A DNA stretch of 64,000 bases from Odiellus spinosus (taxonomy: Eukaryota > Arthropoda > Arachnida > Opiliones > Phalangiidae): the NCBI GenBank assembly GCA_963920705.1, contig OY987228.1:18918565-18982564 (forward strand). The letters are read 5' to 3'. Position numbers and translations under genes: made by a program. The notes under the pieces are model-generated. The model was not told the origin of the DNA. It did no database searches and saw only the letters and a program-made list of their open reading frames with translations. This document shows positions 1-11,834 of the stretch, one piece after another; the stretch's first letter is position 1; each line of letters starts with the position of its first letter.

Positions 1-3000
1 AGGGGGTTTATGAAATTTATTTTCGTTCGATGAGGGTGTACCGTGGGATAATAAGCCGCGATTTGTAATTTCGTATTTGTATTTTTCCTCCTCCAACGCC
101 AATATCATTAATTTCTGATAATACTAAGTCTATCTGAAGTCGATAATTGTAGAAGTGAGACACTCTGTATTGTTGGCTTTGCTAGTGTGTGGGTCTGCTT
201 CTCATGTAAGCCTGAACAAAAGTTCTAAAATGTGGTGCATGCCATGGTCAAAACCAACCACCAGCGGAATTTAATTAGCGGTGATTTGGTTTATTGTAAA
301 TTAACGATTATTTTCCGAACCTGATCAGACACTTTTTGCAATGTCTCTCTTTACTTTTCTACAATAGTGTTAAATTTAATTTCATAGGGAAAATAATCCA
401 TAAAAAGTATAATTTATTTGCGTGCCTAATTTGGATCGTGGGATCGTACGATTCAAAAACAATGTGCACGTGACAGTTTTTTTATCTGTCCGTGCTTTGA
501 ACATAACCTAATTTGTGTACCCACTCCCCTAAATCTAAAAACTCAATGAGAGGCAAACCCACACTTCATTTCTGTTGAATTTCATATTTATTTAGATTTT
601 TTAGCCCCCATGTTCTTTGGTACATAAATAGGATCTTGCTTATACTTAATTCTAGAACAATTCCAATAATATATTCCTTTCTTTCAAGTACAAATAACTA
701 AATAATAATTTAAATCATTTACGTATCTGACCTCTCACTTTTTCCGTTTAGATTCCGTTATAAAGTAACAATATTATGATTTGTTTCAGTACAAAATCGT
801 GTTTTTTGAAACGTGTCATTATACATTATCAAAAGTGTATTAAATCTCATTCAGGGTGAAGTTCGTAACTCGCGAGTTACAATGAAACATCAGTAAGCAA
901 CGTTATTAACGACGAGCTACCTCTAGAATTACTCTTCATTAATATTAAATTCCACTAGCTACTCTCGGAGTGCTCTGAATTTCAATGAAAACCTAATTGA
1001 TCTTGCTCTCGCTCGATATCAAGCCTCGAGATTCTCTCTGTTTTCGCTTGCTCTTTCGGAAAGGAGGGATCATAAAAATGAATTTTGTGGGCATTAAGAT
1101 AAATTATATACATTTCCAGGGCAGGACAGACATTTTGTGAGTTAAATAAATATATCGCGTTTTAAACTTAATTCCCCCGATAGTGAATTCTTTAATCAAC
1201 AAAGACAATATGATATTTAAAGTTTATAACATTATTACAAGTAAATACAGTTAGGAACTTCCACCCGAAATGTTATTTTAATAGTCTTCTGACTTTATAC
1301 AGTCTATTTTTGTATAATATCACCTTATCTACGACGAAGTGAGCTTTCCGATAAAATATTTACATTCTTTCTAGAAAAGTAGTTAAGTAAATGAACCCCT
1401 TTCAACAAGTTCTATGATAGATAAATCGCTACTCTCGTCTCCTAAATATATCTTTCATTTCAACGTCGAGAGGATTCTTATTTCGAGTTATTTTTGGGGC
1501 ATATTATTGGGCGTTTACTCCATTTTTTTTCCCTGAAAATAAGTATAAGCGCTATAAAAATATCCTTTCCGACGTGGTAAACAAATAGGCCAATTAATTT
1601 TGGTCAAATATGGAATATGATCCAGAACCACGCCCACCATTCTGACGTCCCTCTATGTAATTTTGGCGGGCGGCGAAAGACGAAACGTCTGATCAATCTT
1701 AGTTCTAGCGAGTATAGGCAGAAATAACCAAAGACAAGGGGTTGAAACCCTTATATTTGTATCGGATTTCTTAAGGTACCATTGCAAGCGCCCTATATAT
1801 AGAATCGTTAAAGCCCGAGGCTTAGAAATTAAGTATCTAGCTGAAATTGTAAAGTACATTAGTGTCGACAATTGCCAGGGCAACAGTTGGGTGGGTGATA
1901 ATTAGAAAGGAGACAGCTGGTAACGTTTCAAATCGATTAAGAAGTGTCACCTTAGCTATATTAATTTGATGGACGCGATTGGGCAAACGATGTTTGTGAG
2001 GATGCCAGTTGGGAGTACGACACTTGGGTTGGCGACATTTACTTGGTGGCAAGGATTAACGACAACTGGGATGGTTCTAATGGTGGGTAACATGGTTGAG
2101 AGGTTAATCCCCTTATTCTCGTCTTGAAAATTAGTTTTAATTGAAAACTATTTAATATCTCGTCAAGAATTAAAATTGTATCGCTCGCTAAACCCAATTC
2201 ATCATCCGCTTGTATTTTTTGCAAGGGCACCTTTATAAGGTCACAGTATCGGAAGTAGGGGATATTATGCATCGATCTTTTTGTTCTTTACTATGTCAGA
2301 GTAGTATTGTTTCCAGAAATAGTGGGAGGTTTTGATGGTCATTTTCTGGGTCTAGGCCATTTTTGACAACTTCCTCCCCCCTATCTCTCTTTCTCTTCCT
2401 CCAAACCCGACCTAGTCTTTAGACATCTCCCCTATATTTGAAGCTTGTAGAAGTGAAAGGGTATGTAGAAAATGGTATTGTAATGGGACTTCAATTCCGG
2501 ATAGGATTTCAGGGGTTGTTTGATAGGATTTGTTGTCCGTCTATCTCGAGAGAAAAACCCTAGAGCCGACCATGTAGGCTTTATTCGTATCTGATTTAAG
2601 AAGGAGCTTCTATCAAACGCGCTGAATGTCAAAGCTCGAGACGTAACGTGTCGTAAAGGAGATCTCAATGGTCGCCTCTCGTCTTTTATTGAGCTAGTAC
2701 TTTAAAGGACTCTTTGTAATCCTGTCTCCGGAGTCAGCTGTTATCCGTTCACGGAATGAAAGGCACGTGGAGATTGAGTAACGGATAATGACGTCATTAA
2801 GAATGTATCTCTCTCCGTGCTTTAACATTTGCTGCGTGTATAATCCAATAAATTGGCAAGCTTTTTTGCCTCACTACAATTATAATCAACAAATCCACCC
2901 CTTTTTATTGTTCAGAAAATATATATTTGAACTTAAATATAAATTTTAATTTTTCTAAATACATTTGGACAAAGGTTTGCAGTAAAAACTATAGCGATGT

Positions 3001-4798
3001 AATGATGTTGCTACTTGTCATTACTAGAGCAAAGTAGCCTTCTTCCACTAAAAATCACGTAATTTTTGCATTAAAATATCACTTTAAGATAGATTTATTA
3101 ATTAGTCCCTTAATCCAAATTCAATTTCGATCACACGCAGCCCCTGCGTGATATAATCTTCAAGAACGTCTATTTTGTTCTTATCTCCCTAGCTTTCTCT
3201 AAAAATCTTTCATAGTAAGGAATTGTTATTCCATTTAAGCAAATATAAAATAATAACTGTCAAAAGCAAACCACGATAATAACTGATAACTTCTAGAACT
3301 AATTTGTCTATTACGTTACGTCTTGTTTATTTGGGGTGAGGGGGGGGTATAAAGAAGGCGAAAGAGGGGGCTTTTAAAAGACTAGCGTTGGGAAAAAGGT
3401 ATAGATCTCATATATATATAAAATGAGTCGATAATAGTAACGCGAAAAGCACGGTAGAATTATCGAAATCCGATGGAAGAAAATGATTGCATGGGACTGT
3501 CTTTGTTAGAGAGGAAAAAAAATCTGACCCTTCCCTTTTTCCATCCGTAAATAGAAATTTGGGGGGCAGTTCGGGAATCTAGCCAAGTGACGACGATTCC
3601 TACCTCGTTTTCGATTCTCTCTTTCTATCTTCCTCTTTCCGGAGAAGGTGAAGATTCCTGAATGGAGAAAGGTATAGGAGGTGGATGGTTTGATTTTCTC
3701 GAAAAGGGTTCTCTATACTCGAATGAGGAGAAATCTCTCTTTTATGCCCGCGTGCATTCCCAATATTCTTTTAAGAGGTAGAAATTCAGGAGGGTCCCAA
3801 ACGAAGCGGAACTTTTAATTGATCAGACCCGCCTTTTAGTCAGACGCGCAATTAGCCGTTGTAGCCTAATTCGATCCCCCCCCCCCCTTCTATATATATG
3901 CCCTTTCTCAACCGTTTTCCATCTAATACAGCTTCTCTAGTCGTCGTCGTCTCTAGGGCTCTTTTAACTTTAGCCTCGCTTTGATGGGATCTTCGGTTTA
4001 AAGAGCTGGCAGGTGGTACGCCTCAATGACCGCGCGGTATAAGTTTTCGAGGCGATGGAAGCAATACGGTACTCCGTGTAGACAGCCTTAGGAGGGAAAC
4101 TGTCAGTTCCTTTCACACGGCGAGCGTATCAAAGCCGAGTAATGGTCGAAATATTCTAGTAATATTATTGATTTCTATATAATACTCGGAACGAAACGAG
4201 AACAGAGCTATATATAAAGTACCCTTATATACAACTCTTCATTCTCTCACTCTTTTCCCGAGTACTCCACCTCTTTTGTTCCGATTTCGAAATCCGAGTA
4301 ATTATTTCTATTTTGGGCAGTCAATTTACAATGGATCTCTCTCAAAATCGTAGCTATATAGACTCTACACTAAGTTACAGCTTTGTAAATTAATTTTATT
4401 AACGTAAAACATTCGCGGGACATATTAAAATCCAAATCGATTTCTTATCAATTGAATAGGCCTAATCCACCAGTTAAAAGTGGAAGTTCGGATTCCAAAA
4501 ATTTCCTACAATTTATGACCATGGAATCAACAGTTAATTGAATATCGACGTGATATGGTTGCTTTTACCCATGTTAATTAATCCATGAAGTTCTACCTTT
4601 CATTTTAATTTTTTTTTAACCTTCTTTTTATAGTCAAACGGAAAAATTGTAATTTGTATATTTTTGACCTTTTAATTTTAAAGTTTCTTGAGATCATAAT
4701 GCAGATTTTTAATATAGTATGAAATAACTAAAATGTTTTCAGAAAAAAAATTGTTGACAGTATAAAATCTTAAAAGTTGATCCTCTATTAAATCATAA
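1..4798. other. AT-rich non-coding stretch
   Basis: I see no exon that I can support here on either strand. Frames open for 60-80 codons exist near 1,650-2,670 on the minus strand, but they resemble no family and lack splice context. The stretch holds homopolymer runs (C-run near 3,886), short TA runs, and near 4,455-4,474 a fragment matching the interior of the TTAA-flanked repeat family found at 61,286. A GC-richer block at about 3,940-4,140 could be a promoter or 5' UTR, but nothing proves it. Confidence 0.5.
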
Positions 4799-5098
4799 AT
4801 GACATTTTAATCCGATAAAAATCCTTTAACTGTTATTTTAATCCGATAATAATCCTATAACTGTTATTTTAATCCGATAAAAATCCTTTAACTGTTATTT
4901 TAATCCGATAATAATCCTATAACTGTTATTTTAATCTGATAAAAATCCTATAACTGTTATTTTAATCCGATAATAATCCTATAACTGTTATTTTAATCCG
5001 ATAATAATCCTATAACTGTTATTTTAATCCGATAATAATCCTATAACTGTTATTTTAATCTGATAAAAATCCTATAACAGTTATTTTAATCCATTTTA
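4799..5098. repeat. 31-bp minisatellite, about 9-10 units
   Basis: A unit of the form TTATTTTAATCCGATAATAA plus TCCTATAACTG repeats head to tail. Two variants are interspersed: one has AATAATCCTATAAC and the other AAAAATCCTTTAAC. The last units decay into related sequence up to about 5,130. It is purely AT-rich and has no sustained open frame. Confidence 0.9.
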
Positions 5099-5130
5099 AT
5101 CCTATTACAATCCTATAATATAGGGATTTT

Positions 5131-6666
5131 CATTCTATTCTTCGTATAATTGTTATCCTTCCAAGATTGGAACTATATTAAGTATGCCTATAACTTTTAT
5201 TCCCTCCTCTCTGGCTTTCCTATAGTCTCCGTATAATTGAAGTCCACGCTATTGACCCGAAAGATATGGCTTGTTTTGTTCTTAAAATAGATAATTTAAT
5301 GGGTTCGGCGATCGAGTATAACAATCGTGAGTACCAAAGGATAGGCGAGAAAAATCGATCAAAGTGTTTACGTGTGTGCTAATTTCCAAAATATATTTTA
5401 GCACGAAAGGCTTTGGTTTTTTTTTTTTTATGGACGGCTAGGAGGAGTTTAATAACATAGATTTAGATGTTCAAGAAAACAAAGTTTTGCAAAAATAGAA
5501 AACGAATTTAGTTGAGCAAAAAATTTAACGATTGATATATTTTATCTTCTGATTTTATATTTAAGTTTAATTATGAAACGACCGGTTTTATTTTGAACTA
5601 TGTTTTCGGTTAATAATATATTCTAATAGAGCTTAATGAGAGCTTTAAAATAAGACCAATTTCATCAAAATCGTAAAATTATTAAGACAGTTATTAATTA
5701 TCAAAATCCACCGTCTTCAGGAAACTAATATAAAATATTTAAATTTCTAAAAACGTCACTTTTTCCACTTTTACATCATTTTTAACAACATGGTACGTTG
5801 GTGGGTTGTTGTGCGTTGCCCCACGCACACTGTAAAATACTAAACTACTTCCGGTTTTATATTTTGAAAGCTATAAAGTCGTTTTACTTTTATTTAATTT
5901 CAATTTTCGCCACACCTTTTTACCTTTTTTTTATATTTAAACTCGGACCCCAAAAATAAACTAAGGCCTAAGCCTTGGATCAAAACACGAGCTTTTAAGG
6001 TAGATATGTAAAGTTTGTTGCGCGCAGGAATATATAGACGCGAATATTACGACGTTTCTGATCGCCAGGGGGCTCTGAGCTGAGAAGTAGTTGCAAATAT
6101 GAGTTTTACATCAAACTTAAATTGCTTTGAAAAAAATTCCTATATACTATTTCTCTGTAAAGGTAAAACCGGTGGTAAAATATACAAAACCGCTCGTTTA
6201 TCCACCGTGTTTTCTATAAAACTAGGTCGGGATTGTATTTCTTCTCTTATTTTTCTGTTCTTCGCGCGTTTTGGATTTCACAATGTATACAAAACCCCAC
6301 GCTGCAGAATATATGTCCATCCCACTTTTTGTTTTAGTTTCTAATTTAGTCTCTATATCTGTTTAGTGGGTGAAAAACCTTTATCTTGGTATATGGTTCT
6401 ACTCAGCGTTGTATACATAATGTATACCCATAGTTCGAACTCATTCGCGGCAACTCATCTCGTGGCGTCTTAAAACTTTTCCATCAAGTCAACGCGTATA
6501 AAATTCCAAGGAAAGTTATTCCGCGTCTGTTTATCCGCTTTGAGCGCCGACATATTGTGTATTAAATAATCTTCAAGACCCACGGTCTTGAAGGAAAGGC
6601 TCAGGGTAAAAGTTATTTTACTTTAGATCAATTCCCCCGTCTCTAGAAGCCACTATCTAATCAATG
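5131..6666. other. Non-coding stretch
   Basis: No supported gene. An open frame of 81 codons (6,099-6,344, plus) has no recognisable family and no conserved motif. A perfect 10-bp hairpin (CTTCAAGACC, 3-base loop, then its complement) lies at 6,571-6,593. Confidence 0.5.
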
Positions 6667-6918
6667 GAATGGACACCATCTTCGTAGATAAATATGAATT
6701 AAAAATTTAACTCCAGGTGTTCATTAGCGTCCTCTAACGGCAAGGAAAGGTTATAATTAATAATTTGAAAATTATAAAACTGAATCAGCCAGATGGGGCT
6801 CAGAGTTCAATTTTTGGACCATATCTTTTCACCAAGAAAACTCTACTTTTACCCGCACTGTTTGCCGTTAGAGGTCGCTTATGAACACCGTGTTTGTTTA
6901 TCTATAGGTCACCATTCT
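6667..6918. mobile_element. Foldback (inverted-repeat) element, about 250 bp
   Basis: The left arm (GAATGG then GACACCATCTTCGTAGATAAA, followed later by CAGGTGTTCATTAGCGTCC and TCTAACGGCAA) is mirrored by the right arm (TTGCCGTTAGAGG, then GCTTATGAACACCG, then TTTATCTATAGGTCACCATTC). The arms span roughly 80 bp each with mismatches. No coding capacity, so it would be a non-autonomous DNA transposon relic. Target duplication is not clear. Confidence 0.6.
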
Positions 6919-7718
6919 TAATAGTACTAGTGTGGAGTGAATACCATCAAAACTATAATGCACTCTTTCGCTTTCCACATTTTTTCGCTCAAAAACATTT
7001 ATATTAAACCTTTGAGTTTGAATTATTACGAAAACACTTTAAAACTTAGTTATAGCCATTATTTCAATGTCATTGGCTACCCGTATACACTCTCAAAGCT
7101 AACAATATTATCGATAGATTAAAAAAAAATAAGATAAAGCGTAAAGTGTGCCTTTAAGGCTGTTAGATGATGGGGTAGCCAATCAACAGGTCGCGACGTC
7201 TCGTTTTGTGTTGAACCATTCCTTTAAACTTTTTATAACCTTCGACTCTCTCAAACTATGTATATGTAAAGAAATAGTGGCAAACATTTGCAAGTTAGGC
7301 GTTCGCGCGTATAAAAATTGGTTCCAAGATCCAAGTCGACGTCTAGTGATCGATTACGAAACATTTTTTTTTTTTTATTGTTGTTGCTTAGTTACTTAGG
7401 CGAAACGTTTTAGACCAAAGAAACCGTAGGGCTTTTTTTCCGATGTGAGATAATGATATGCGCGTCTTTAACGATGGGCCCCTAGTTTATTTATCTGATC
7501 ATTATATAACTATGCATCTCTGGGGTTTTTGGTTCAGGAAGCGGGTCATTACTCGCTCTTGGACGTACGTGCGCTGCTGATAAAATGTAATCTAGAATAT
7601 CTGCGGCGAAACTTTTACCGCTTCCATGAAGTCCCGATCAATAAAAATGGAATAGTGGGCATTGTGGTATATTTCTCGGACACCCCCTAATTTCGGTAAA
7701 AGATGTTTTGAGCCTTGC

Positions 7719-8053
7719 CAGAAGCCGATGAAACCCTCCTTTGAAGTCTACTACTCCAATGTTCCATATAGCGCTCCTCTCTGTATGGGTAAAATTCCCA
7801 ATTTTACGAGTTAGAAGGGGTCCTACTTCATCCCCCTGTCTACGGAAAATTGGAAATTCTCTCTCTCCACAAACGACGAAGTTTTTGGACGAACTCCAAG
7901 GCTGCTAGAGATATTCGCTCGACGAACTCCCGCTCCGAAAACATCTACCGTTAGGAGTCGTACGAATCGCGCCTTTTGAGAATAACCCATACAGAGAGGG
8001 GTAGACAAGACCCGGGAGTAATAGACTTCAAAGGAGGGTTTCATCGGCTTCTG
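7719..8053 (+). mobile_element. MITE family A, copy 1 (CAGAAGCC family, 7-bp TSD)
   Basis: The ends are near-perfect inverted repeats of about 39 bp starting CAGAAGCCGATGAAACCCTC and ending in its complement. The 7-bp target duplication GCCTTGC flanks it on both sides. A second inverted pair (CTCTGTATGGGT and ACCCATACAGAG) lies inside. Open frames crossing the element are by-products of the repeat and not genes. Confidence 0.93.
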
Positions 8054-9303
8054 GCCTTGCATATACGTAACTTTAATTTTAGGCATACTCAACTTTTCCT
8101 TTAGGGGCTTCAAAGTTTGTGAAATCGTAGCAAGAACGCGTTCACGAACATGTACAATACTTTGATCACGTGATGGCATTAGTTCTAGCTCTTAAAGCTT
8201 CACCTACCAATAGGGATTCTTCATATTTCGCATTTTCTATCTCGAAATGAGAAACGCGTTTTACTACAATTTTCATAATTTGGTTACTAAAAGTTACTAT
8301 TTCCATAATTTAGTTGCTAAAAGTAACCATATATAAAAACTTTAATCGAAGCCAAGAGGCAATTTTTTAAATTACTTTATGCCGGTATTATCCGCCTAAT
8401 TAGTACTACTTAAACCTCTTTATAATCTAGTATAATTGCCTGATTAATTACTACATTGATCCCAGCAACCAGAATATAATATTCTAGCTCGTAAAATTAA
8501 TCGTATAATATATTTTTTTTTTTCTAATTTCTTTTCCAGATCATTAGCTTATAGTTAATGGTTAATTTAACCTCAAAAAACGCTACAAGCAGACTCATTT
8601 GCATGAAATGAATATCAATTTTATGGCCTTACTCTTACCACCCTTTCAGATTTTTTTATTTGGTTGTTAAGAATAGTGCAATTGGGTTCGGTTGTACAAG
8701 TAGATAAGCTTGTATTTTTTTATATATATATATATATATTTCCAAGAAAGGGGTTGAACTGAAGCTTTTATACGCCAACATGTGTCCCTGGGCCGAAATT
8801 CTAAATCATTTCTTGCACGAAATCGAAAAAAATAAGTTTATTTCTGTAAGGGTTTATCCCTTCTCTATATTTATGGCTCGTTCTGTAGAAGGTTTATCCT
8901 TCTTACGCAGTGATTTTTCTTCTATAATTCAGAAAGAAAGGGGCAGGTAACACCTCTTAGTAAAGCGCTCTTCCTACGATTTTGTACGTTGACTATAACA
9001 GTAAATTTAGACTCATTTGTTGCTTCCAGGTTTAGCATAATTTCGAGATGCCTGCGCAATTGAGTAGGACGTAAGAAAAAGAGGTCATTATTTATTTTTT
9101 TTTGATGCTGGAAGCATCCAGTCAAACCAAAGAAAAAATAATAAATAAAAGAAACAACCACGTTGTTTGGATTTCGGAGGATTTTTACGAGATAAAGAGA
9201 AAGTGAAATGCAGGCATCAAACTTATCATGGGTATATATTGTAACTGGTACAAGTTTACTAAACTACTTATAATATTTCTGATTTATTTAGATAACTTTA
9301 GTT
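8054..9303. other. Non-coding stretch
   Basis: No supported gene. A TA dinucleotide run lies near 8,720-8,740. A minus-strand open frame at 8,922-9,161 is not recognisable as a protein family. Confidence 0.45.
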
Positions 9304-9420
9304 AAAGTGGGGCTGTCACCATTATTTTCGAATGCCTATGGATTTTATTTTTAGTTTTATCATATCCATATTCAAAATACCACTGGGATGACCCGTTCTT
9401 AAGAAACTTCAAAATGACAT
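9304..9420. repeat. Dispersed repeat R1, copy 1
   Basis: The segment beginning AAAGTGGGGCTGTCACCATT and continuing through CCTATGGATTTTATTTTTAG to CGTTCTTAAGAAACTT recurs at 23,076-23,210. Part of its right end (ATATTCAAAATTTTAT and CGTTCTTAAGAAA) also recurs at 41,880-41,945. Class unknown. Confidence 0.65.
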
Positions 9421-9475
9421 AAATATATAGGCATAGATAATGCTATTCAAAAATTAAATTTCGATAATGTAAAGA

Positions 9476-10160
9476 AACGTTCTCTACAATCTCCTAGGCA
9501 TAAAACGATACCACCATTAGAAAGAAGACACTCCCTGCATTATTTTAAGATCATAAAATTATGTTTCGCCACTCGAAAAAGGTGTTTCGCCACTCGAAAA
9601 ACGGTGTTTCGCCACTCGAGAGAAAAATGACCCCTATCTTAAAATGGGGCTAACTTTTCTCTAGAATCTCTTAGGCATAAATCGATTATATTATTAAAAA
9701 GAAGCCATTCCCTAGATTATTTTGAAATAATAAAATTGACATGAGCCACTCGTTAAAGATTTTTCCGCCACTGATAGAAATCGAGCAAAAATCCAAAAAT
9801 GACCTCTATCTTGAAATGGCCGTAACTTTTCTATACTATCGCTAAGGCATAAATTGATATCACCATTAGAAAGAAGACATTCCCAAGATTATTTTAAGAT
9901 CCTAAAATTATGTTTCGCCACTAGAAAAAGGTGTTTCGCCACTCGATAGAAATCGTGCAAAAGTCCAAAAATGACCCCTATCTTAAAATGGGCGTAACTT
10001 TTCTCTACAATCTTCTAGGCATAAATCGATTGCATTTTTAGAAAGAAACCATTCCCTAGATTATTTCGAAATAATAAAATTGACATGAGCCACTCGTTAA
10101 AGACTATTCCGCCACTGATGGAAATCGAGGAAAAATCCAAAAATGACCCATATCTTAAAA
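9476..10160. repeat. Tandem array of about 175-bp units in an alternating A-B-A-B order
   Basis: Four units each begin with ACTTTTCTCTA-like sequence, pass AGGCATAAATCGAT, and end with AAAATGACCCCTATCTTAAA. Units 1 and 3 share ATTTTAAGATC and TTATGTTTCGCCACT. Units 2 and 4 share TTGACATGAGCCACTCGTTA and CCGCCACTGAT. Odd units resemble each other more than their neighbours, so the real repeating block is a dimer of about 350 bp. The motif TTTCGCCACTCGA is itself repeated three times in the first unit. Satellite-like. Confidence 0.85.
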
Positions 10161-10757
10161 AACGCCAAGCTTTTAGGTTCAAATTTTATTTATTATTTAT
10201 AACTTAAATGGATTTTCAAACGGGTGAACGGGAAACCGTTTTTCTTGAATCGATTTGAATCGTTTCCTCGAAACTGCTTCGGGAACCAGTTTCAACCCGA
10301 TTCGGATTAACAACCTTATCGATGAAACTATAATAAATCGGTTTATGAACAGATGGTGCTTAAAACGATTTTGAGCTATTTAAAGGAATGGTGCGGTGTT
10401 AAAATATTTTTGCTGCAAACCCTTTAGTTAAACTCAAAACCAATTTTTCAAGCGTTAAAAAAATTTAAAATTAAGTATATTTTTAAATAAACAATTAAAA
10501 CAAATTACATTGAGGGCACATAGGCGCCCGTATGAAGCTTTCCTGTAAAGCAAGAGCGCATTCGATACGTCACTTCAAGGTTTTTATTTCGGCAATAATC
10601 TGATTGGCCAAAGTAACTTGGCTCAGCTTTTACTCAATGGTAAAGTTGACTACTACGCGCTTGAACGTTAAATCGACGACAGGTTATAACGGCAGTGCTC
10701 GCCAGTCTAACGAACGGGACGCCGACTGAAGGAGCATCTAACCCCGGTAAGCCGTAG

Positions 10758-10931
10758 CCTAGGCCTAACTCCGTCGGCGATTCGGACTCTCGAATAGATC
10801 CGTTTGAAGTTGAACCAGTGTACACGGAAGAAGAACTTTTAATTAGAGATAGACTACAGGAAGAGCGGAATAATAATGACGGTATCAAAAATTTAATTGA
10901 CATAGACCAGATGAAAGAAAATTGCACCTGA
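10758..10931 (+). other. Unassigned open segment opposite the THAP exon
   Basis: On the plus strand 57 codons are open before a TGA, with an acidic, coding-like composition (for example the stretch PFEVEPVYTEEELLIRDRL). It has no ATG at its start and overlaps the 3' end of the THAP exon on the other strand by a few bases. I recognise no family. It could be a fragment of an old gene or transposase, or chance. Confidence 0.2.
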
Positions 10932-11119
10932 CAAACTCTGTAATCCAACTTCTTCGTAGGCAAAGGCTTAGTATAATACGCGGCTTTCACTGTTTCTTTA
11001 GCATATTTTAGCCATTTTGACGCGAGTTCGGGGTACTTTAAATGATCAGGAACCGTATAAAAACTTAGTCCAAACCGAGAACTAAAATTTTTGCATTCTT
11101 TTATAATACAACTTGGCAT
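10928..11119 (-). CDS. THAP zinc-finger protein, first exon (partial)
   Basis: Sixty-four codons from an ATG at 11,119 to a donor (CAG|GTGCAA) at 10,928. The frame starts MPSCIIKECKN and continues to a W at residue 37 and YRVCQ at the end, which is the N-terminal THAP pattern: C at 4, C at 9, an invariant W, then the third C at 63. THAP domains bind DNA through a C2CH zinc site. The final CxxH histidine would fall at residue 66, just past the donor, so the domain appears split by an intron. Reading through the donor puts Q at that place, which would break the zinc site; this favours splicing. I could not find the next exon with confidence. THAP domains occur both in host transcription regulators and in P-type transposases, so it could be either. 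It lies inside intron 2 of the arrestin gene, on the same strand. Confidence 0.6.
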
Positions 11120-11834
11120 TTTGAACTTTCTTTAAAACAACACCGATTAAAAAACGAAGGATTCTAGACTTTACTGTCTCAGACTCTCTCCCCTCGGAGT
11201 CTCATTTCATTCGTTTACAAGTTATTTCTATTGGCCTATCAGATTGCTAGCCTGGCCAAGCACGACAGAGAAGTTTAGAATTAGGGGTAAAAGGGCCACG
11301 TCCATACTAAATTTATTTTTAACTATAAAATTATTATTATTATTAAAAATTAATTTTGAGTTATAAATTTCTGTTGCCAAGAGTGCTATTGACCCTTAGA
11401 GGCAAAAAAACTTTATGGGTGAACCATTCCTTTAAATACCGCATCTTGTTAATGACTGGTATTTCCCGCTCATAAAATGAATTTGCAATTTCTCTAAACT
11501 CTTAAAACACTTGTCTCTTCAGTATAAAATATATTCGGAATTAAATTCCAGAAAAAGGAATACGGCGTATTATCTAAATAATGGCCTAAAATTATACGTT
11601 CGTAAAGAAAAGAGGTTTTTAAAGCTTTCTTACGATATAAACTTCGTATAATATATAAAATGATCTCTTTTCTTATACAAGGGGCTGAATAAATTTGAAT
11701 ATTTTAAATGACCTTTTTTTGTTTTTTGTTTTTGGCTACGTGAAAAACTTATCCACAAGGGCTATATGTATGTAGGGCGCGATCCACATTCTACTAGCTA
11801 TTTTGTTAAGGATTCTCGCTGCTCGGGGTCTTAC
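11120..11834. other. Upstream of THAP exon, within the arrestin intron
   Basis: No exon seen. Contains an (ATT)n run near 11,330-11,345. It would hold the THAP promoter if that gene is real. Confidence 0.4.

Noticed and set aside
7823-8179. 118-codon open frame on the minus strand, and similar frames in every family A MITE
   Set aside because: They run across the MITE and recur with it in both strands; no protein family.
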